Assembly: GCA_910589075.1 (NCBI GenBank)
Contig: CAJUSK010000008.1
Span: forward strand, 62,001 to 126,000
DNA: 64,000 nt
Reading direction: 5' to 3'
DNA from: an uncultured Lachnospiraceae bacterium
GTDB lineage: Bacteria; Bacillota; Clostridia; Lachnospirales; Lachnospiraceae
In this document: positions 1 to 8,549 of the stretch, piece by piece
Position numbering within the stretch: the first letter of the stretch is position 1
Layout of the letters: the number at the start of each line of letters is the position of its first letter
Translations under genes and position numbers: made by a program
Notes under the pieces: model-generated
Database searches by the model: none
What the model was told of the DNA's origin: nothing
The model's input: the letters and a program-made list of their open reading frames with translations, nothing else

Positions 1-1
1 T

Positions 2-457
2 GTACTTCTGATCATGGCCCTTCTGGTAGGTGCATATGCATTCATTACAAGCAAGACTGTTGCAGGCCGTCAGATTTATGCATTGGGTGGCAACCGTAAA
101 GCAGCCAACCTTTCCGGTATTGACACAAAGAAAGTATTCTTCTGGGTATATACAAACATGGGCATCCTGAGCGCTCTGGCAGGTATTGTGCTCTCTGCAC
201 GTAATGCATCTTCCACACCTAAGGCCGGTGACGGATTTGAAATGGATGCCATTGCTTCTTGCTACATTGGTGGTGCAGCGGTAGCCGGTGGTGCAGGTAC
301 AATTACAGGTGCAGTTGTAGGTGCGTTCATCATGGGTATTCTGAACAATGGTATGTCCCTGTATGGGTGGTCTACAGATATTCAGAAGATCGTAAAAGGT
401 GCCGTACTTCTGGGCGCCGTTACGGTTGACGTAATCTCCAAAAATAAGAAGAGCTGA
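2..457 (+). CDS. Sugar ABC transporter permease, C-terminal part (5' end outside window)
   Basis: The reading frame is open from base 2, so the gene starts upstream of the window; about 151 C-terminal residues are present. The protein is hydrophobic and carries the stretch GRQIYALGGNRKAANLSGI typical of ribose/xylose-class (BPD_transp_2) permeases, followed by Gly-rich membrane helices and a short basic tail (SKNKKS). It would move a monosaccharide across the cytoplasmic membrane with a periplasmic-binding-type lipoprotein and a double-domain ATPase encoded upstream. Its position ahead of araR and the arabinose genes suggests a pentose substrate (inference). A terminator follows the stop codon. 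Confidence 0.85.
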   Translation, partial: VLLIMALLVGAYAFITSKTVAGRQIYALGGNRKAANLSGIDTKKVFFWVYTNMGILSALAGIVLSARNASSTPKAGDGFEMDAIASCYIGGAAVAGGAGTITGAVVGAFIMGILNNGMSLYGWSTDIQKIVKGAVLLGAVTVDVISKNKKS

Positions 458-493
458 TTGGCTGAAAGAGCCTCAACACTAAGTAAGGGGATG

Positions 494-535
494 AAGGCTG
501 CTTGTGTGACTGCTGTCCCATAAGCAGCCTTTTGG
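494..535 (+). terminator. Rho-independent terminator after the sugar permease
   Basis: A perfect 10-bp stem (AAGGCTGCTT at 494-503 with AAGCAGCCTT at 522-531) is followed by a short T-containing tract. It separates the transporter operon from the regulator gene that starts at 549. Confidence 0.7.
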
Positions 536-548
536 GTATTTAAGAAAA

Positions 549-1673
549 ATGGCTGAAAATATACCGAAATATCTTGAACTTGCAGACTGGATACGAAAAC
601 AGATCGAGATGAAAAAACTACTTCCCGGAGAAAAGATGTATTCGGAAAACGAACTTGTCAGGATGTCCGGTTTCAGCAGACAGACAGTACGGCATGCCAT
701 AGGCATTCTGGAAGCTGAACATATTGTAGAGCGGATGCGGGGAAGCGGCACTTATATCAGTCAGGATTTGTATGAAGATAATTCCGGCAGACGCAGCAGG
801 ATTGCGGTGATTATGACCTATCTGGACAACTATATTTTCCCAAAAACCATACAGGTAATAGAGAATGAGTTGTTTCGGAGCGGATATCCCGTACAGATTG
901 CGTTTACCAATAACCTGCTGAACAGAGAGCGGACGATTCTGGAAGATATCCTGGAAAAGGATGAAGTGGCAGGGCTGATTGTGGAAGCTACCAAAAGCGC
1001 ATTGCCGAATATGAATCTCTCCTATTATCAGGCACTGCAGAACAGAAAAATTCCGGTTCTTTTTATTAACAGTTTTTATCCGGAACTGCACGCACCACAT
1101 GTCTCCATGAATGATAAGCAGGCCGGAAAGATGGCAACAAAATATCTGATTGAAAAAGGGCACAGGAAAATTTCCGGTATATTCAAACTGGACGACGGAC
1201 AGGGACATTTGCGTTACGCCGGGTTTATGGAAGCGTTGAATGAGGCGGATATTGCCTGTGACGAGTCGCGGATTTTGTGGATAGACACGGAAGATATTAA
1301 AAATTTTTCAAAACTGCAGGAAAAAATCAGAGATCGGCTGGAAGGATGCAGTGCGCTTGTATCATATAATGATGAAGTGGCTTTTGCATTGACAAAAGTT
1401 CTGGGCAGAATGGGCATCCGTATTCCGGAGGACTTGTCCATTGCCAGCATTGACGATTCCGAGCTGGCGGTATTGGGTAAGGTCAAACTTACATCGGTGC
1501 CATATCCCATGGAAAAACTGGGTTATAAAGCGGCTCAAAATCTGCTGGAAATGATAAAAAATCCACGCTTTGACGGAACCTATGAATTCGATGTACACAT
1601 TACGGAGCGGGATTCCGTCAGAGAATTACAGACTGCAAAATCTGTGCAGGATGGTATGCAATATCAAACATAA
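549..1673 (+). CDS. araR: AraR-like GntR/LacI-type transcriptional regulator
   Basis: The 374-residue protein has an N-terminal GntR winged helix (about residues 5-75, containing the typical SENELVRMSGFSRQTVRHAI helix-turn-helix) joined to a LacI/periplasmic-binding-like effector domain (about 85-365). This hybrid architecture is that of AraR, the L-arabinose-sensing repressor of Firmicutes. It lies 39 bp upstream of araA in the same direction, so it probably controls the araA-kinase-araD block and perhaps the upstream transporter. The ribosome binding site is weak (only purine-rich AAGAAA), consistent with low regulator expression. I could not identify a convincing operator by eye. Confidence 0.85.
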   Translation: MAENIPKYLELADWIRKQIEMKKLLPGEKMYSENELVRMSGFSRQTVRHAIGILEAEHIVERMRGSGTYISQDLYEDNSGRRSRIAVIMTYLDNYIFPKTIQVIENELFRSGYPVQIAFTNNLLNRERTILEDILEKDEVAGLIVEATKSALPNMNLSYYQALQNRKIPVLFINSFYPELHAPHVSMNDKQAGKMATKYLIEKGHRKISGIFKLDDGQGHLRYAGFMEALNEADIACDESRILWIDTEDIKNFSKLQEKIRDRLEGCSALVSYNDEVAFALTKVLGRMGIRIPEDLSIASIDDSELAVLGKVKLTSVPYPMEKLGYKAAQNLLEMIKNPRFDGTYEFDVHITERDSVRELQTAKSVQDGMQYQT

Positions 1674-1712
1674 TAATAAATCTATCTATAGAAATAACAG
1701 GAGGTAATAAGA

Positions 1713-3212
1713 ATGAAAGCAGCAAAGAATTACAAATTCTGGTTTTGCACCGGGTCCCAGGATTTATATGGGGATGAATGCCTGCGGAACGTAGCGGAGC
1801 ATTCTGCTAAAATTGTGGAAGGGCTGAATGCAAGCGGCAAACTGCCTTTTGAGGTAGTGCTCAGACCAACCCTGATTGATCAGGCTTCCATCAGAAAGAC
1901 TTTTAACGAGGCAAACAATGATGACGAATGTGCAGGCGTGATCACGTGGATGCATACATTTTCTCCTGCAAAGATGTGGATCATCGGTTTGCAGGAATAT
2001 AAGAAACCATTGTGCCATCTGCACACACAGTTCAATGAAGAAATTCCCTATGATACAATGGATATGGACTTCATGAACGAAAATCAGTCTGCCCATGGAG
2101 ACAGAGAATACGGGCATATTGTCAGCAGAATGGGAATTGAGAGAAAGGTTATCGTAGGGCACTGGGCAGACGGACGCGTACAGGATAAACTGGGAAGCTG
2201 GATGCGGACAGCCATCGGTGTAATGGAGTCCTCTCATATCCGTGTTTGCCGGTTTGGCGACAATATGAACAATGTTGCCGTAACAGAAGGCGACAAAGTA
2301 GAAGCACAGATTAAATTTGGCTGGGAAATTGACCACTATAATGTAAATGACCTGGTGGAACTGGTTGACGCCGTATCTGAAAGTGATGTGAATGCGCTTG
2401 TAGATGAATATTACAGCAAATATGAGGTGGCTCTGGAAGGAAGAGATGAGGCTGAGTTCAGAAAACATGTGGCTGTACAGGCACAGATTGAAATCGGCAT
2501 GGAGAAATTCCTGGAAGAAGGCAATTATCAGGCTTTTGTTACCCACTTTGGTATGCTGGGCGGATTAAAACAGCTTCCGGGCCTTGCAGTACAGAGACTG
2601 ATGGAAAAAGGGTATGGCTTCGGCGGCGAAGGAGACTGGAAAACAGCAGCCATGGATCGCCTGATCAAGATTATGACGGCAGGAGTTCCAGGTGCCAAAG
2701 GCAGTTCCTTCATGGAAGACTATACTTACAATTTTGTGCCCGGCAAGGAAGGCATTATTCAGGCCCATATGCTGGAAGTATGTCCTGCTATCGCAGAGGG
2801 GCCTATTACAATGAAGTGTCAGCCTCTTTCCATGGGCAACAGGGAGGATCCTGCCCGTATTGTATTCCAGGCAAAAGAAGGCAGCGGCATTGCCACATCC
2901 CTGGTAGATCTGGGACACAGATTCCGCCTGATTATCAATGCAGTTGACTGCAAGAAGGTGGAAAAACCCCTTCCCAAACTGCCTGTAGGTATCAATTACT
3001 GGACACCGCAGCCGGATCTTTATACCGGTGCGGAAGCATGGATTTTGGCAGGTGGTGCACATCATACAGCCTTTACATATGATCTGAGTGTGGAACAGAT
3101 GGTTGACTGGGCTGCGGCTATGGGTATCGAAAGCGTTGTAATCGATAAGAATACAACGATCAGAGATTTGAAAAATGAACTGAGATGGAATGAACTGGCA
3201 TTCAGATTTTAA
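1713..3212 (+). CDS. araA: L-arabinose isomerase
   Basis: This cytoplasmic Mn-dependent enzyme converts L-arabinose to L-ribulose. The length (499 residues) is that of the family. The metal and catalytic residues are visible: Glu in FGGEGDW, Glu in FMEDYTYNF, His in QAHMLEVCP and His in GGAHHTAFTYD, matching the E-E-H-H set of E. coli AraA. The N-terminus (FWFCTGSQDLYG) is also typical. A strong AGGAGG site lies at the proper spacing before the ATG. It is the first enzyme gene of the arabinose block and is followed after 45 bp by the sugar kinase. Confidence 0.97.
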   Translation: MKAAKNYKFWFCTGSQDLYGDECLRNVAEHSAKIVEGLNASGKLPFEVVLRPTLIDQASIRKTFNEANNDDECAGVITWMHTFSPAKMWIIGLQEYKKPLCHLHTQFNEEIPYDTMDMDFMNENQSAHGDREYGHIVSRMGIERKVIVGHWADGRVQDKLGSWMRTAIGVMESSHIRVCRFGDNMNNVAVTEGDKVEAQIKFGWEIDHYNVNDLVELVDAVSESDVNALVDEYYSKYEVALEGRDEAEFRKHVAVQAQIEIGMEKFLEEGNYQAFVTHFGMLGGLKQLPGLAVQRLMEKGYGFGGEGDWKTAAMDRLIKIMTAGVPGAKGSSFMEDYTYNFVPGKEGIIQAHMLEVCPAIAEGPITMKCQPLSMGNREDPARIVFQAKEGSGIATSLVDLGHRFRLIINAVDCKKVEKPLPKLPVGINYWTPQPDLYTGAEAWILAGGAHHTAFTYDLSVEQMVDWAAAMGIESVVIDKNTTIRDLKNELRWNELAFRF

Positions 3213-3257
3213 GGGGTGCTGTGGTACTGGTTTATATCATAAAAAGGGGTTATTACG

Positions 3258-4865
3258 ATGAGCATGGATAAAAATGAGGTAAAGAGCTATATTGAGGCCG
3301 GTAAAGCGGTGCTTGGCATTGAGTTTGGTTCTACCCGGATCAAGGCGGTGCTGGTAGGCGAGGATAATGCGCCCATTGCCTCCGGCAGCTATGACTGGGA
3401 AAACGAGTATGTGGATGGTATCTGGACATACAGCCTGGATAAGATTCACAAGGGATTACAGGATTGCTATAAGAGTCTTCTGGAAGACGTAAAGGCACAA
3501 TATGGCACAGGCATTCGGAAACTGGGGGCACTGGGATTCAGTGCCATGATGCATGGTTATATGGCTTTTGATAAAGACGGCAAGCTGCTGGTGCCTTTCC
3601 GTACCTGGAGAAATACCATTACGGAACAGGCTTCCGAAGAACTGACGAAACTGTTTGATTACCATATTCCTCAGCGGTGGAGCATCGCCCATCTGTATCA
3701 GGCCATTCTGAATCAGGAAGCGCATGTGAAAGAGATTGCATTCTTTACAACACTGGCAGGTTATATTCACTGGCAGTTGACCGGCCAGAAAGTACTGGGC
3801 GTAGGGGAAGCATCCGGTATGTTCCCCATTGACATTGAAACAGGACAGTTTCATAAAAAGATGATAGCCAGCTTTGATGAAGTGACGGCATCCTATGGTT
3901 TTGACTGGAAGCTGGCAGACATTATGCCCGGTGTACTGACCGCAGGGGAAGATGCAGGAAAACTGACACCGGAAGGTGCAAAATTTTTGGATGTGACCGG
4001 TGAACTGGAGGCAGGCATCCTGCTGTGTCCGCCTGAAGGCGATGCAGGTACCGGTATGGCAGCCACCAACAGCGTGAAAGTACGTACCGGTAATGTTTCC
4101 GCGGGTACAAGCGTGTTTGGCATGATCGTACTGGAAAAGGAACTTTCGAAGGTGCATGAGGAAATTGACCTGGTAACGACGCCCAACGGGCACCTGGTAG
4201 CCATGGCACACTGCAACAACTGTACGTCTGATCTGAATGCCTGGGTAAATATCTTCAAAGAATTTGCCGAGAGTTTCGGTATTGATGTGGATATGAATCA
4301 ATTATTTGGAACGCTCTATCATAAGGCGCTGGAAGGGGACGACGATTGCGGCGGCCTGCTGGCATATAACTATTTCTCAGGGGAACATATCGTAGGGATG
4401 GAAGAGGGACGTCCTCTGTTTGTCCGTACAGCCAATGCCAAATTCAATCTTGCCAACTTTATGCGCGCCAATCTGTTCGCATCACTGGGGGTACTGAAAA
4501 CCGGGCTGGATATCCTGTTTAAGGAAGAAGGCGTTCAGGTAGATGAAATTCTGGGCCATGGCGGTCTGTTCAAGACAAAGGGTGTGGGCCAGAAGATACT
4601 GGCAGCCGCCATCAATACCCCTGTTTCCGTTATGGAAACTGCAGGAGAAGGCGGTGCATGGGGCATTGCGTTGCTGGCTTCCTATATGATTCATAAGGAA
4701 GAAGGCGAGGAACTGGATGCTTTCCTGAACAGAGCTGTATTTGCAGGTGAAAAAGGCAGCCGTATTGAACCGGACGCAAAAGATGTGGCAGGGTTTGACG
4801 CATTTATTGAACGCTATACAAAGGGCCTGGCCATTGAACGCGCAGCCATTGACTATTTAAAATAA
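3258..4865 (+). CDS. FGGY-family carbohydrate kinase, probable L-ribulokinase
   Basis: The 535-residue protein has the actin-like FGGY kinase fold: phosphate-1 motif GIEFGSTRIKAVL near the N-terminus, a nucleotide-binding C-terminal half with GHGGLFKTKGVGQ and GEGGAWGIALL. It is not close to the classical E. coli AraB pattern and could be annotated as xylulokinase by similarity alone. Its position between araA and araD makes phosphorylation of L-ribulose the likely job (inference). The AAAAGGGG site gives the ATG at 3258. Its stop codon lies inside a 25-bp tandem duplication, and a strong hairpin follows. Confidence 0.85.
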   Translation: MSMDKNEVKSYIEAGKAVLGIEFGSTRIKAVLVGEDNAPIASGSYDWENEYVDGIWTYSLDKIHKGLQDCYKSLLEDVKAQYGTGIRKLGALGFSAMMHGYMAFDKDGKLLVPFRTWRNTITEQASEELTKLFDYHIPQRWSIAHLYQAILNQEAHVKEIAFFTTLAGYIHWQLTGQKVLGVGEASGMFPIDIETGQFHKKMIASFDEVTASYGFDWKLADIMPGVLTAGEDAGKLTPEGAKFLDVTGELEAGILLCPPEGDAGTGMAATNSVKVRTGNVSAGTSVFGMIVLEKELSKVHEEIDLVTTPNGHLVAMAHCNNCTSDLNAWVNIFKEFAESFGIDVDMNQLFGTLYHKALEGDDDCGGLLAYNYFSGEHIVGMEEGRPLFVRTANAKFNLANFMRANLFASLGVLKTGLDILFKEEGVQVDEILGHGGLFKTKGVGQKILAAAINTPVSVMETAGEGGAWGIALLASYMIHKEEGEELDAFLNRAVFAGEKGSRIEPDAKDVAGFDAFIERYTKGLAIERAAIDYLK

Positions 4866-4907
4866 GATCAAATAACAGAAATTAAAATAAGATCATATAA
4901 CAGAAAT
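4859..4907 (+). repeat. Two-copy 25-bp tandem duplication at the end of the kinase gene
   Basis: The 24-nt unit beginning AAAATAAGATCA at 4859-4882 recurs at 4884-4907 with one mismatch (A4871 versus T4896). The first copy contains the TAA stop of the kinase; the second lies wholly in the intergenic region. It looks like a recent local duplication. Confidence 0.85.
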
Positions 4908-4909
4908 GC

Positions 4910-4949
4910 CGCCGGAACCGGCTGAGGAATGTTGCAGCCGGTTCCGGCG
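4910..4949 (+). promoter_or_regulatory. Strong intercistronic hairpin between the kinase and araD
   Basis: A perfect 15-bp GC-rich stem (4910-4924 with 4935-4949, 10-nt loop) lies between the kinase and araD. No U-tract follows, so it is unlikely to be an efficient terminator. It is better read as an mRNA-stabilising or processing element that sets expression of araD relative to the upstream genes (inference). Confidence 0.7.
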
Positions 4950-4981
4950 AACTGTGGATAGAAAGGAAGAGAGACTCTGAT

Positions 4982-5680
4982 ATGCTGGAAGAACTGAAAA
5001 AAGAGGTATATGAAGCCAATATGCAGCTTCCCAAATACGGACTGGTTACGTTTACCTGGGGGAATGTAAGCGGAATTGACAGAGAAAAAGGTTTGTTTGT
5101 GATCAAACCCAGCGGTGTGGATTATGACAAACTGACATGGGAAGATATGGTTGTGGTGGATCTGGACGGGAATAAAGTGGAAGGCACATACAAACCTTCT
5201 TCCGATACTCCCACCCATGTGGAAATTTACAAAGGATTTCCGGAAGTGGGCGGTGTGGTACATACCCATTCATCCTGGGCCACAAGCTGGGCACAGGCGG
5301 GGAGAGGAATCCCATGTTATGGAACCACCCATGCCGATTATATGTATGGCGAAATTCCCTGTGTCAGAAATCTGACCAAAGAGGAAATTGATGCCGGATA
5401 TGAAGTGAATACAGGTGTCCTGATCGTTGATTATTTTAAGGAAAATAACCTTGATGTTACGGCTATGCCAGCCGTGCTCTGCAAAAACCATGGACCTTTT
5501 ACATGGGGGAAGGATGCGCATGAGGCGGTGCACAATGCGGTTGTGCTGGATGAAGTTGCGAAAATGGCTGCCCGCTGTGAGCTGATCAATCCTAAGAACA
5601 AACCGGCGCCGCAGGAATTGCAGGATAAGCATTACTTCAGGAAACACGGGGCAAACGCTTATTATGGGCAGGATACCTGA
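4982..5680 (+). CDS. araD: L-ribulose-5-phosphate 4-epimerase
   Basis: This class II aldolase-fold, zinc-dependent enzyme converts L-ribulose-5-phosphate to D-xylulose-5-phosphate. The length (232 residues) fits. The zinc ligands are visible in VVHTHSSWATSWAQ (HxH) and in the downstream KNHGPFTWG. The phosphate-binding GNVSG near residue 25 is present. The start has an AGGAAGAGAG-type site. Its product feeds directly into the transketolase and Rpe encoded next. Confidence 0.96.
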   Translation: MLEELKKEVYEANMQLPKYGLVTFTWGNVSGIDREKGLFVIKPSGVDYDKLTWEDMVVVDLDGNKVEGTYKPSSDTPTHVEIYKGFPEVGGVVHTHSSWATSWAQAGRGIPCYGTTHADYMYGEIPCVRNLTKEEIDAGYEVNTGVLIVDYFKENNLDVTAMPAVLCKNHGPFTWGKDAHEAVHNAVVLDEVAKMAARCELINPKNKPAPQELQDKHYFRKHGANAYYGQDT

Positions 5681-5868
5681 CCTGGCCTGATAAAGGACCG
5701 GCATCCGGTAACAGAACAGCCTGGCTGGACTGTTGCCACACTGCCTGCAATTTTTCACAGAACTATGGACGAAAAAGACGGAGTGTGCTACAGTAAAAGG
5801 AGCAGAAAACTTGTAACAGTGCGGATAGTGGTATTGTTACGGCAATCTATATAATGGAGGACAAGGCT

Positions 5869-6708
5869 ATGAACAAACTGGAGTTAGCAAAAAAAGCTAA
5901 TGAAGTGCGTAAAGGTATCGTAACAGCAGTGCATAGTGCAAAAGCAGGACATCCCGGCGGCTCTCTTTCCGCTGCTGATCTGTTCACATATCTTTATTTT
6001 GAAGAGATGAATATTGACCCGAAGAATCCCAAAATGGAAGACCGGGACAGATTTGTACTGTCCAAGGGCCACACGGCGCCCGGACTGTATTCCGTGCTGG
6101 CGAACAGAGGGTATTTTCCGGTAGAAGATTTAAAAACGTTGCGTAAACTGGGCTCTTATTTGCAGGGACATCCCTGTATGCAGGAGACACCCGGCGTGGA
6201 TATGTCCAGCGGTTCTCTGGGACAGGGGCTTTCCGCAGCAGTTGGCATGGCTCTGGCCGGCAGAATGGATCAGAAAGAGTATCGCGTATATTGCCTTTGT
6301 GGTGATGGCGAGATCCAGGAAGGTCAGATCTGGGAAGCCGCTATGTTCGCGGGCCACAGGAAACTGGATAATCTGGTCGTGATCGTAGATAATAATGGAT
6401 TGCAGATCGACGGTAAAATAGAAGATGTATGTTCCCCTTATCCCATTGATAAGAAATTTGAAGCCTTCAATTTCCATACCATCAATATCAATGGCAATGA
6501 TCTGGATGAAATTGCTGCTGCAATGAAAGAGGCAAGAGAGACAAAAGGACAGCCCACCGCCATTATTATGAAAACCGTAAAAGGCAAGGGCGTTTCCTTC
6601 ATGGAAAACAATGCGGGCTGGCATGGAAAAGCGCCCAGCGATGAAGAGTATAAAACGGCTATGGCAGATCTCGATAAAATCGGAGAAGAACTGGGAGGTG
6701 CAAACTGA
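5869..6708 (+). CDS. Transketolase, N-terminal (thiamine diphosphate) subunit
   Basis: A 279-residue protein equivalent to the N-terminal half of transketolase. It carries GHPGGSLSAADL near the start and the ThDP/Mg motif CGDGEIQEGQIWEAAMF...NNGLQIDG. Together with the next gene it transfers two-carbon units in the non-oxidative pentose phosphate pathway. I place the start at the ATG at 5869, because GGAGG (5856-5860) sits 8 nt before it; an in-frame ATG at 5854 overlaps that ribosome binding site. Split transketolases are common in clostridia and archaea. Confidence 0.95.
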   Translation: MNKLELAKKANEVRKGIVTAVHSAKAGHPGGSLSAADLFTYLYFEEMNIDPKNPKMEDRDRFVLSKGHTAPGLYSVLANRGYFPVEDLKTLRKLGSYLQGHPCMQETPGVDMSSGSLGQGLSAAVGMALAGRMDQKEYRVYCLCGDGEIQEGQIWEAAMFAGHRKLDNLVVIVDNNGLQIDGKIEDVCSPYPIDKKFEAFNFHTININGNDLDEIAAAMKEARETKGQPTAIIMKTVKGKGVSFMENNAGWHGKAPSDEEYKTAMADLDKIGEELGGAN

Positions 6709-7652
6709 TGGCTGATGTTAAGAAAATCGCAACAAGAGAAAGTTACGGTAACGCACTGGCTGCGTGTGGTGAGAAATACCCCAACCTGGTCGTGCTGGAT
6801 GCGGATCTTGCAGGCGCAACAAAGACAGGCGTTTTCCAGAAAGCATTTCCGGATCGTCATATCGACTGCGGTATTGCAGAATGTAATATGACAGGGATTG
6901 CGGCAGGTCTTGCTACCTGTGGCAAGATTCCGTTTATCAGTTCATTTGCCATGTTCGCAGCAGGGCGCAATTTTGAGCAGGTAAGAAACTCCATCGGTTA
7001 TCCGCACCTGAATGTAAAAATCGGCGCAACCCATGCAGGCATTACAGTAGGTGAAGACGGCGCAACCCATCAGTGTAATGAAGATATTGCATTGATGAGA
7101 ACCATTCCCGGTATGACCGTTATTGTACCTGCCGATGATGTGGAAGCAAAGGCGGCTGTGGAAGCGGCGATTCAGTTTGAAGGTCCTGTATACCTTCGGT
7201 TTGGCCGTGCAGCAGTGCCGGTGATCAATGATAACCCGGACTATCAGTTTGAAATTGGCAAAGGCACATTGCTCAGGGAAGGCAAAGATGTGACAATCGT
7301 TGCAACGGGTACCTGTGTGTCCGGCGCGCTGGAAGCAGCAGAGAAACTTGCGGCTGACGGCATTGAGGCAGAAGTAATTAACATTCATACGATTAAGCCG
7401 CTGGATGAAGAACTGGTACTGGCTTCTGCAAAGAAAACCGGCAAAGTGGTAACAGCAGAAGAGCATTCTGTTATTGGCGGCCTGGGCAGCGCAGTTTGTG
7501 ATGTACTCAGCGAGAAATTGCCTACAAAAGTTTGCAGAATTGGTATGAACGATGTATTTGGCGAGTCTGGGACAGCAAACGGATTGCTTGAAAAATATGG
7601 CCTGGATGCAAGCAGCATTTATAATAAAGTAAAGGCGTTTGTTCAGGGCTGA
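6708..7652 (+). CDS. Transketolase, C-terminal subunit
   Basis: A 314-residue protein corresponding to the pyrimidine-binding and C-terminal domains of transketolase. It has RESYGNALA, DADLAGATKT and the conserved GATHAGITVGEDGATHQ segment. Its ATG overlaps the TGA of the N-terminal subunit by one base (TGATG), which suggests translational coupling and 1:1 production of the two subunits. Related 1-deoxyxylulose-5-phosphate synthase halves were considered, but the split partner and pentose context favour transketolase. Confidence 0.95.
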   Translation: MADVKKIATRESYGNALAACGEKYPNLVVLDADLAGATKTGVFQKAFPDRHIDCGIAECNMTGIAAGLATCGKIPFISSFAMFAAGRNFEQVRNSIGYPHLNVKIGATHAGITVGEDGATHQCNEDIALMRTIPGMTVIVPADDVEAKAAVEAAIQFEGPVYLRFGRAAVPVINDNPDYQFEIGKGTLLREGKDVTIVATGTCVSGALEAAEKLAADGIEAEVINIHTIKPLDEELVLASAKKTGKVVTAEEHSVIGGLGSAVCDVLSEKLPTKVCRIGMNDVFGESGTANGLLEKYGLDASSIYNKVKAFVQG

Positions 7653-7668
7653 TGATTGGGAGAAGATT

Positions 7669-8319
7669 ATGGAGACAATTATTTCACCATCTATTTTAGC
7701 AGCAGATTTTAATATTCTGGGTGAGCAGATTCAGGAAGTTGAGAAATCCGGTGCGAAATATCTCCATATTGATGTTATGGACGGGATTTTTGTCCCGTCC
7801 ATCTCTTTTGGAATGCCGGTGATTACGTCTGTGAGAAAACATACGAAGCTGTTTTTTGATGTACACCTGATGATTGTAGAACCCATCCGATATATAGAGG
7901 AATTTGTCAAAGCAGGGGCAGATATGATTACCTTTCATCTGGAAGCGGCAGAGGGACATGTGGAAGAGACACTGGATAAAATTCATGCATTGGGCTGCAA
8001 GGCAGGCCTTTCCGTGAAACCGGCGACTCCCGTATCTGCATTGGAGCCTTATGTGATGAAAACAGATATGATATTGGTCATGACTGTGGAGCCCGGATTT
8101 GGCGGCCAGAAATATATTGAGACATCAACAGAGAAAATCCGTGCGGTCCGACAGCTTTTAGAGCGCCATGGGCTGAAGACGGATATTGAGGTAGATGGCG
8201 GCATTACTGTGGACAATGCGGGGATTGTGAAGGAAGCCGGCGCCAATGTGCTTGTGGCGGGAAGTACAGTCTTTCAGGGGAACATTGCAGAGCGGGTACA
8301 GAAGCTGTTGCAGGCATAA
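7669..8319 (+). CDS. rpe: Ribulose-phosphate 3-epimerase
   Basis: A 216-residue TIM-barrel enzyme interconverting ribulose-5-phosphate and xylulose-5-phosphate. Motifs: SILAADF, HIDVMDGIFVP, MTVEPGFGGQ and EVDGGI with its active-site Asp. The start is the ATG at 7669, preceded by GGGAG; an upstream TTG at 7639 would overlap the preceding gene and lacks support. The gene closes the pentose block by linking xylulose-5-phosphate to the rest of the pathway. Confidence 0.96.
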   Translation: METIISPSILAADFNILGEQIQEVEKSGAKYLHIDVMDGIFVPSISFGMPVITSVRKHTKLFFDVHLMIVEPIRYIEEFVKAGADMITFHLEAAEGHVEETLDKIHALGCKAGLSVKPATPVSALEPYVMKTDMILVMTVEPGFGGQKYIETSTEKIRAVRQLLERHGLKTDIEVDGGITVDNAGIVKEAGANVLVAGSTVFQGNIAERVQKLLQA

Positions 8320-8365
8320 CATACAGCAGGCTGTGCTTTAGCTGTATCAGCAGAAATTTCCGGAA

Positions 8366-8394
8366 TTGACAAGACTTTCTGAGTATGCTAATCT
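8366..8394 (+). promoter_or_regulatory. Probable metG promoter
   Basis: TTGACA (8366-8371), a 17-nt spacer and TAATCT (8389-8394) with an extended -10 TG one base upstream. The predicted start near 8401 places only about 75 nt between the 5' end and the T-box antiterminator. Confidence 0.6.
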
Positions 8395-8400
8395 AAGAAA

Positions 8401-8532
8401 TAATCGAGAATTGTAAAAGCATTGACGAAGAAAGTATGTACCTGCAAAGATCTGCTTTGATAAAACAGATGTAAAGAAGTGGTAACACGTATATTACGTC
8501 TTCTTATCTCATGGGTAAGAAGACGTTTTTTT
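8401..8532 (+). promoter_or_regulatory. Short T-box leader controlling metG
   Basis: The antiterminator is complete: GAAG (8476-8479) pairs with CTTC (8500-8503), a 7-nt bulge TGGTAAC (8480-8486), then ACGT (8487-8490) pairs with ACGT (8496-8499). The bulge TGGT complements an ACCA tRNA end, as expected for a tRNA with discriminator A. The competing terminator is an 11-bp stem (8496-8506 with 8516-8526) followed by seven T. Upstream GACGAAGAAAGTA resembles the usual start of Stem I, but I find no full-length Stem I. Uncharged tRNA (presumably tRNA-Met) should promote readthrough into metG. Confidence 0.75.
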
Positions 8533-8549
8533 AGGAAAGGACAGCGGTT

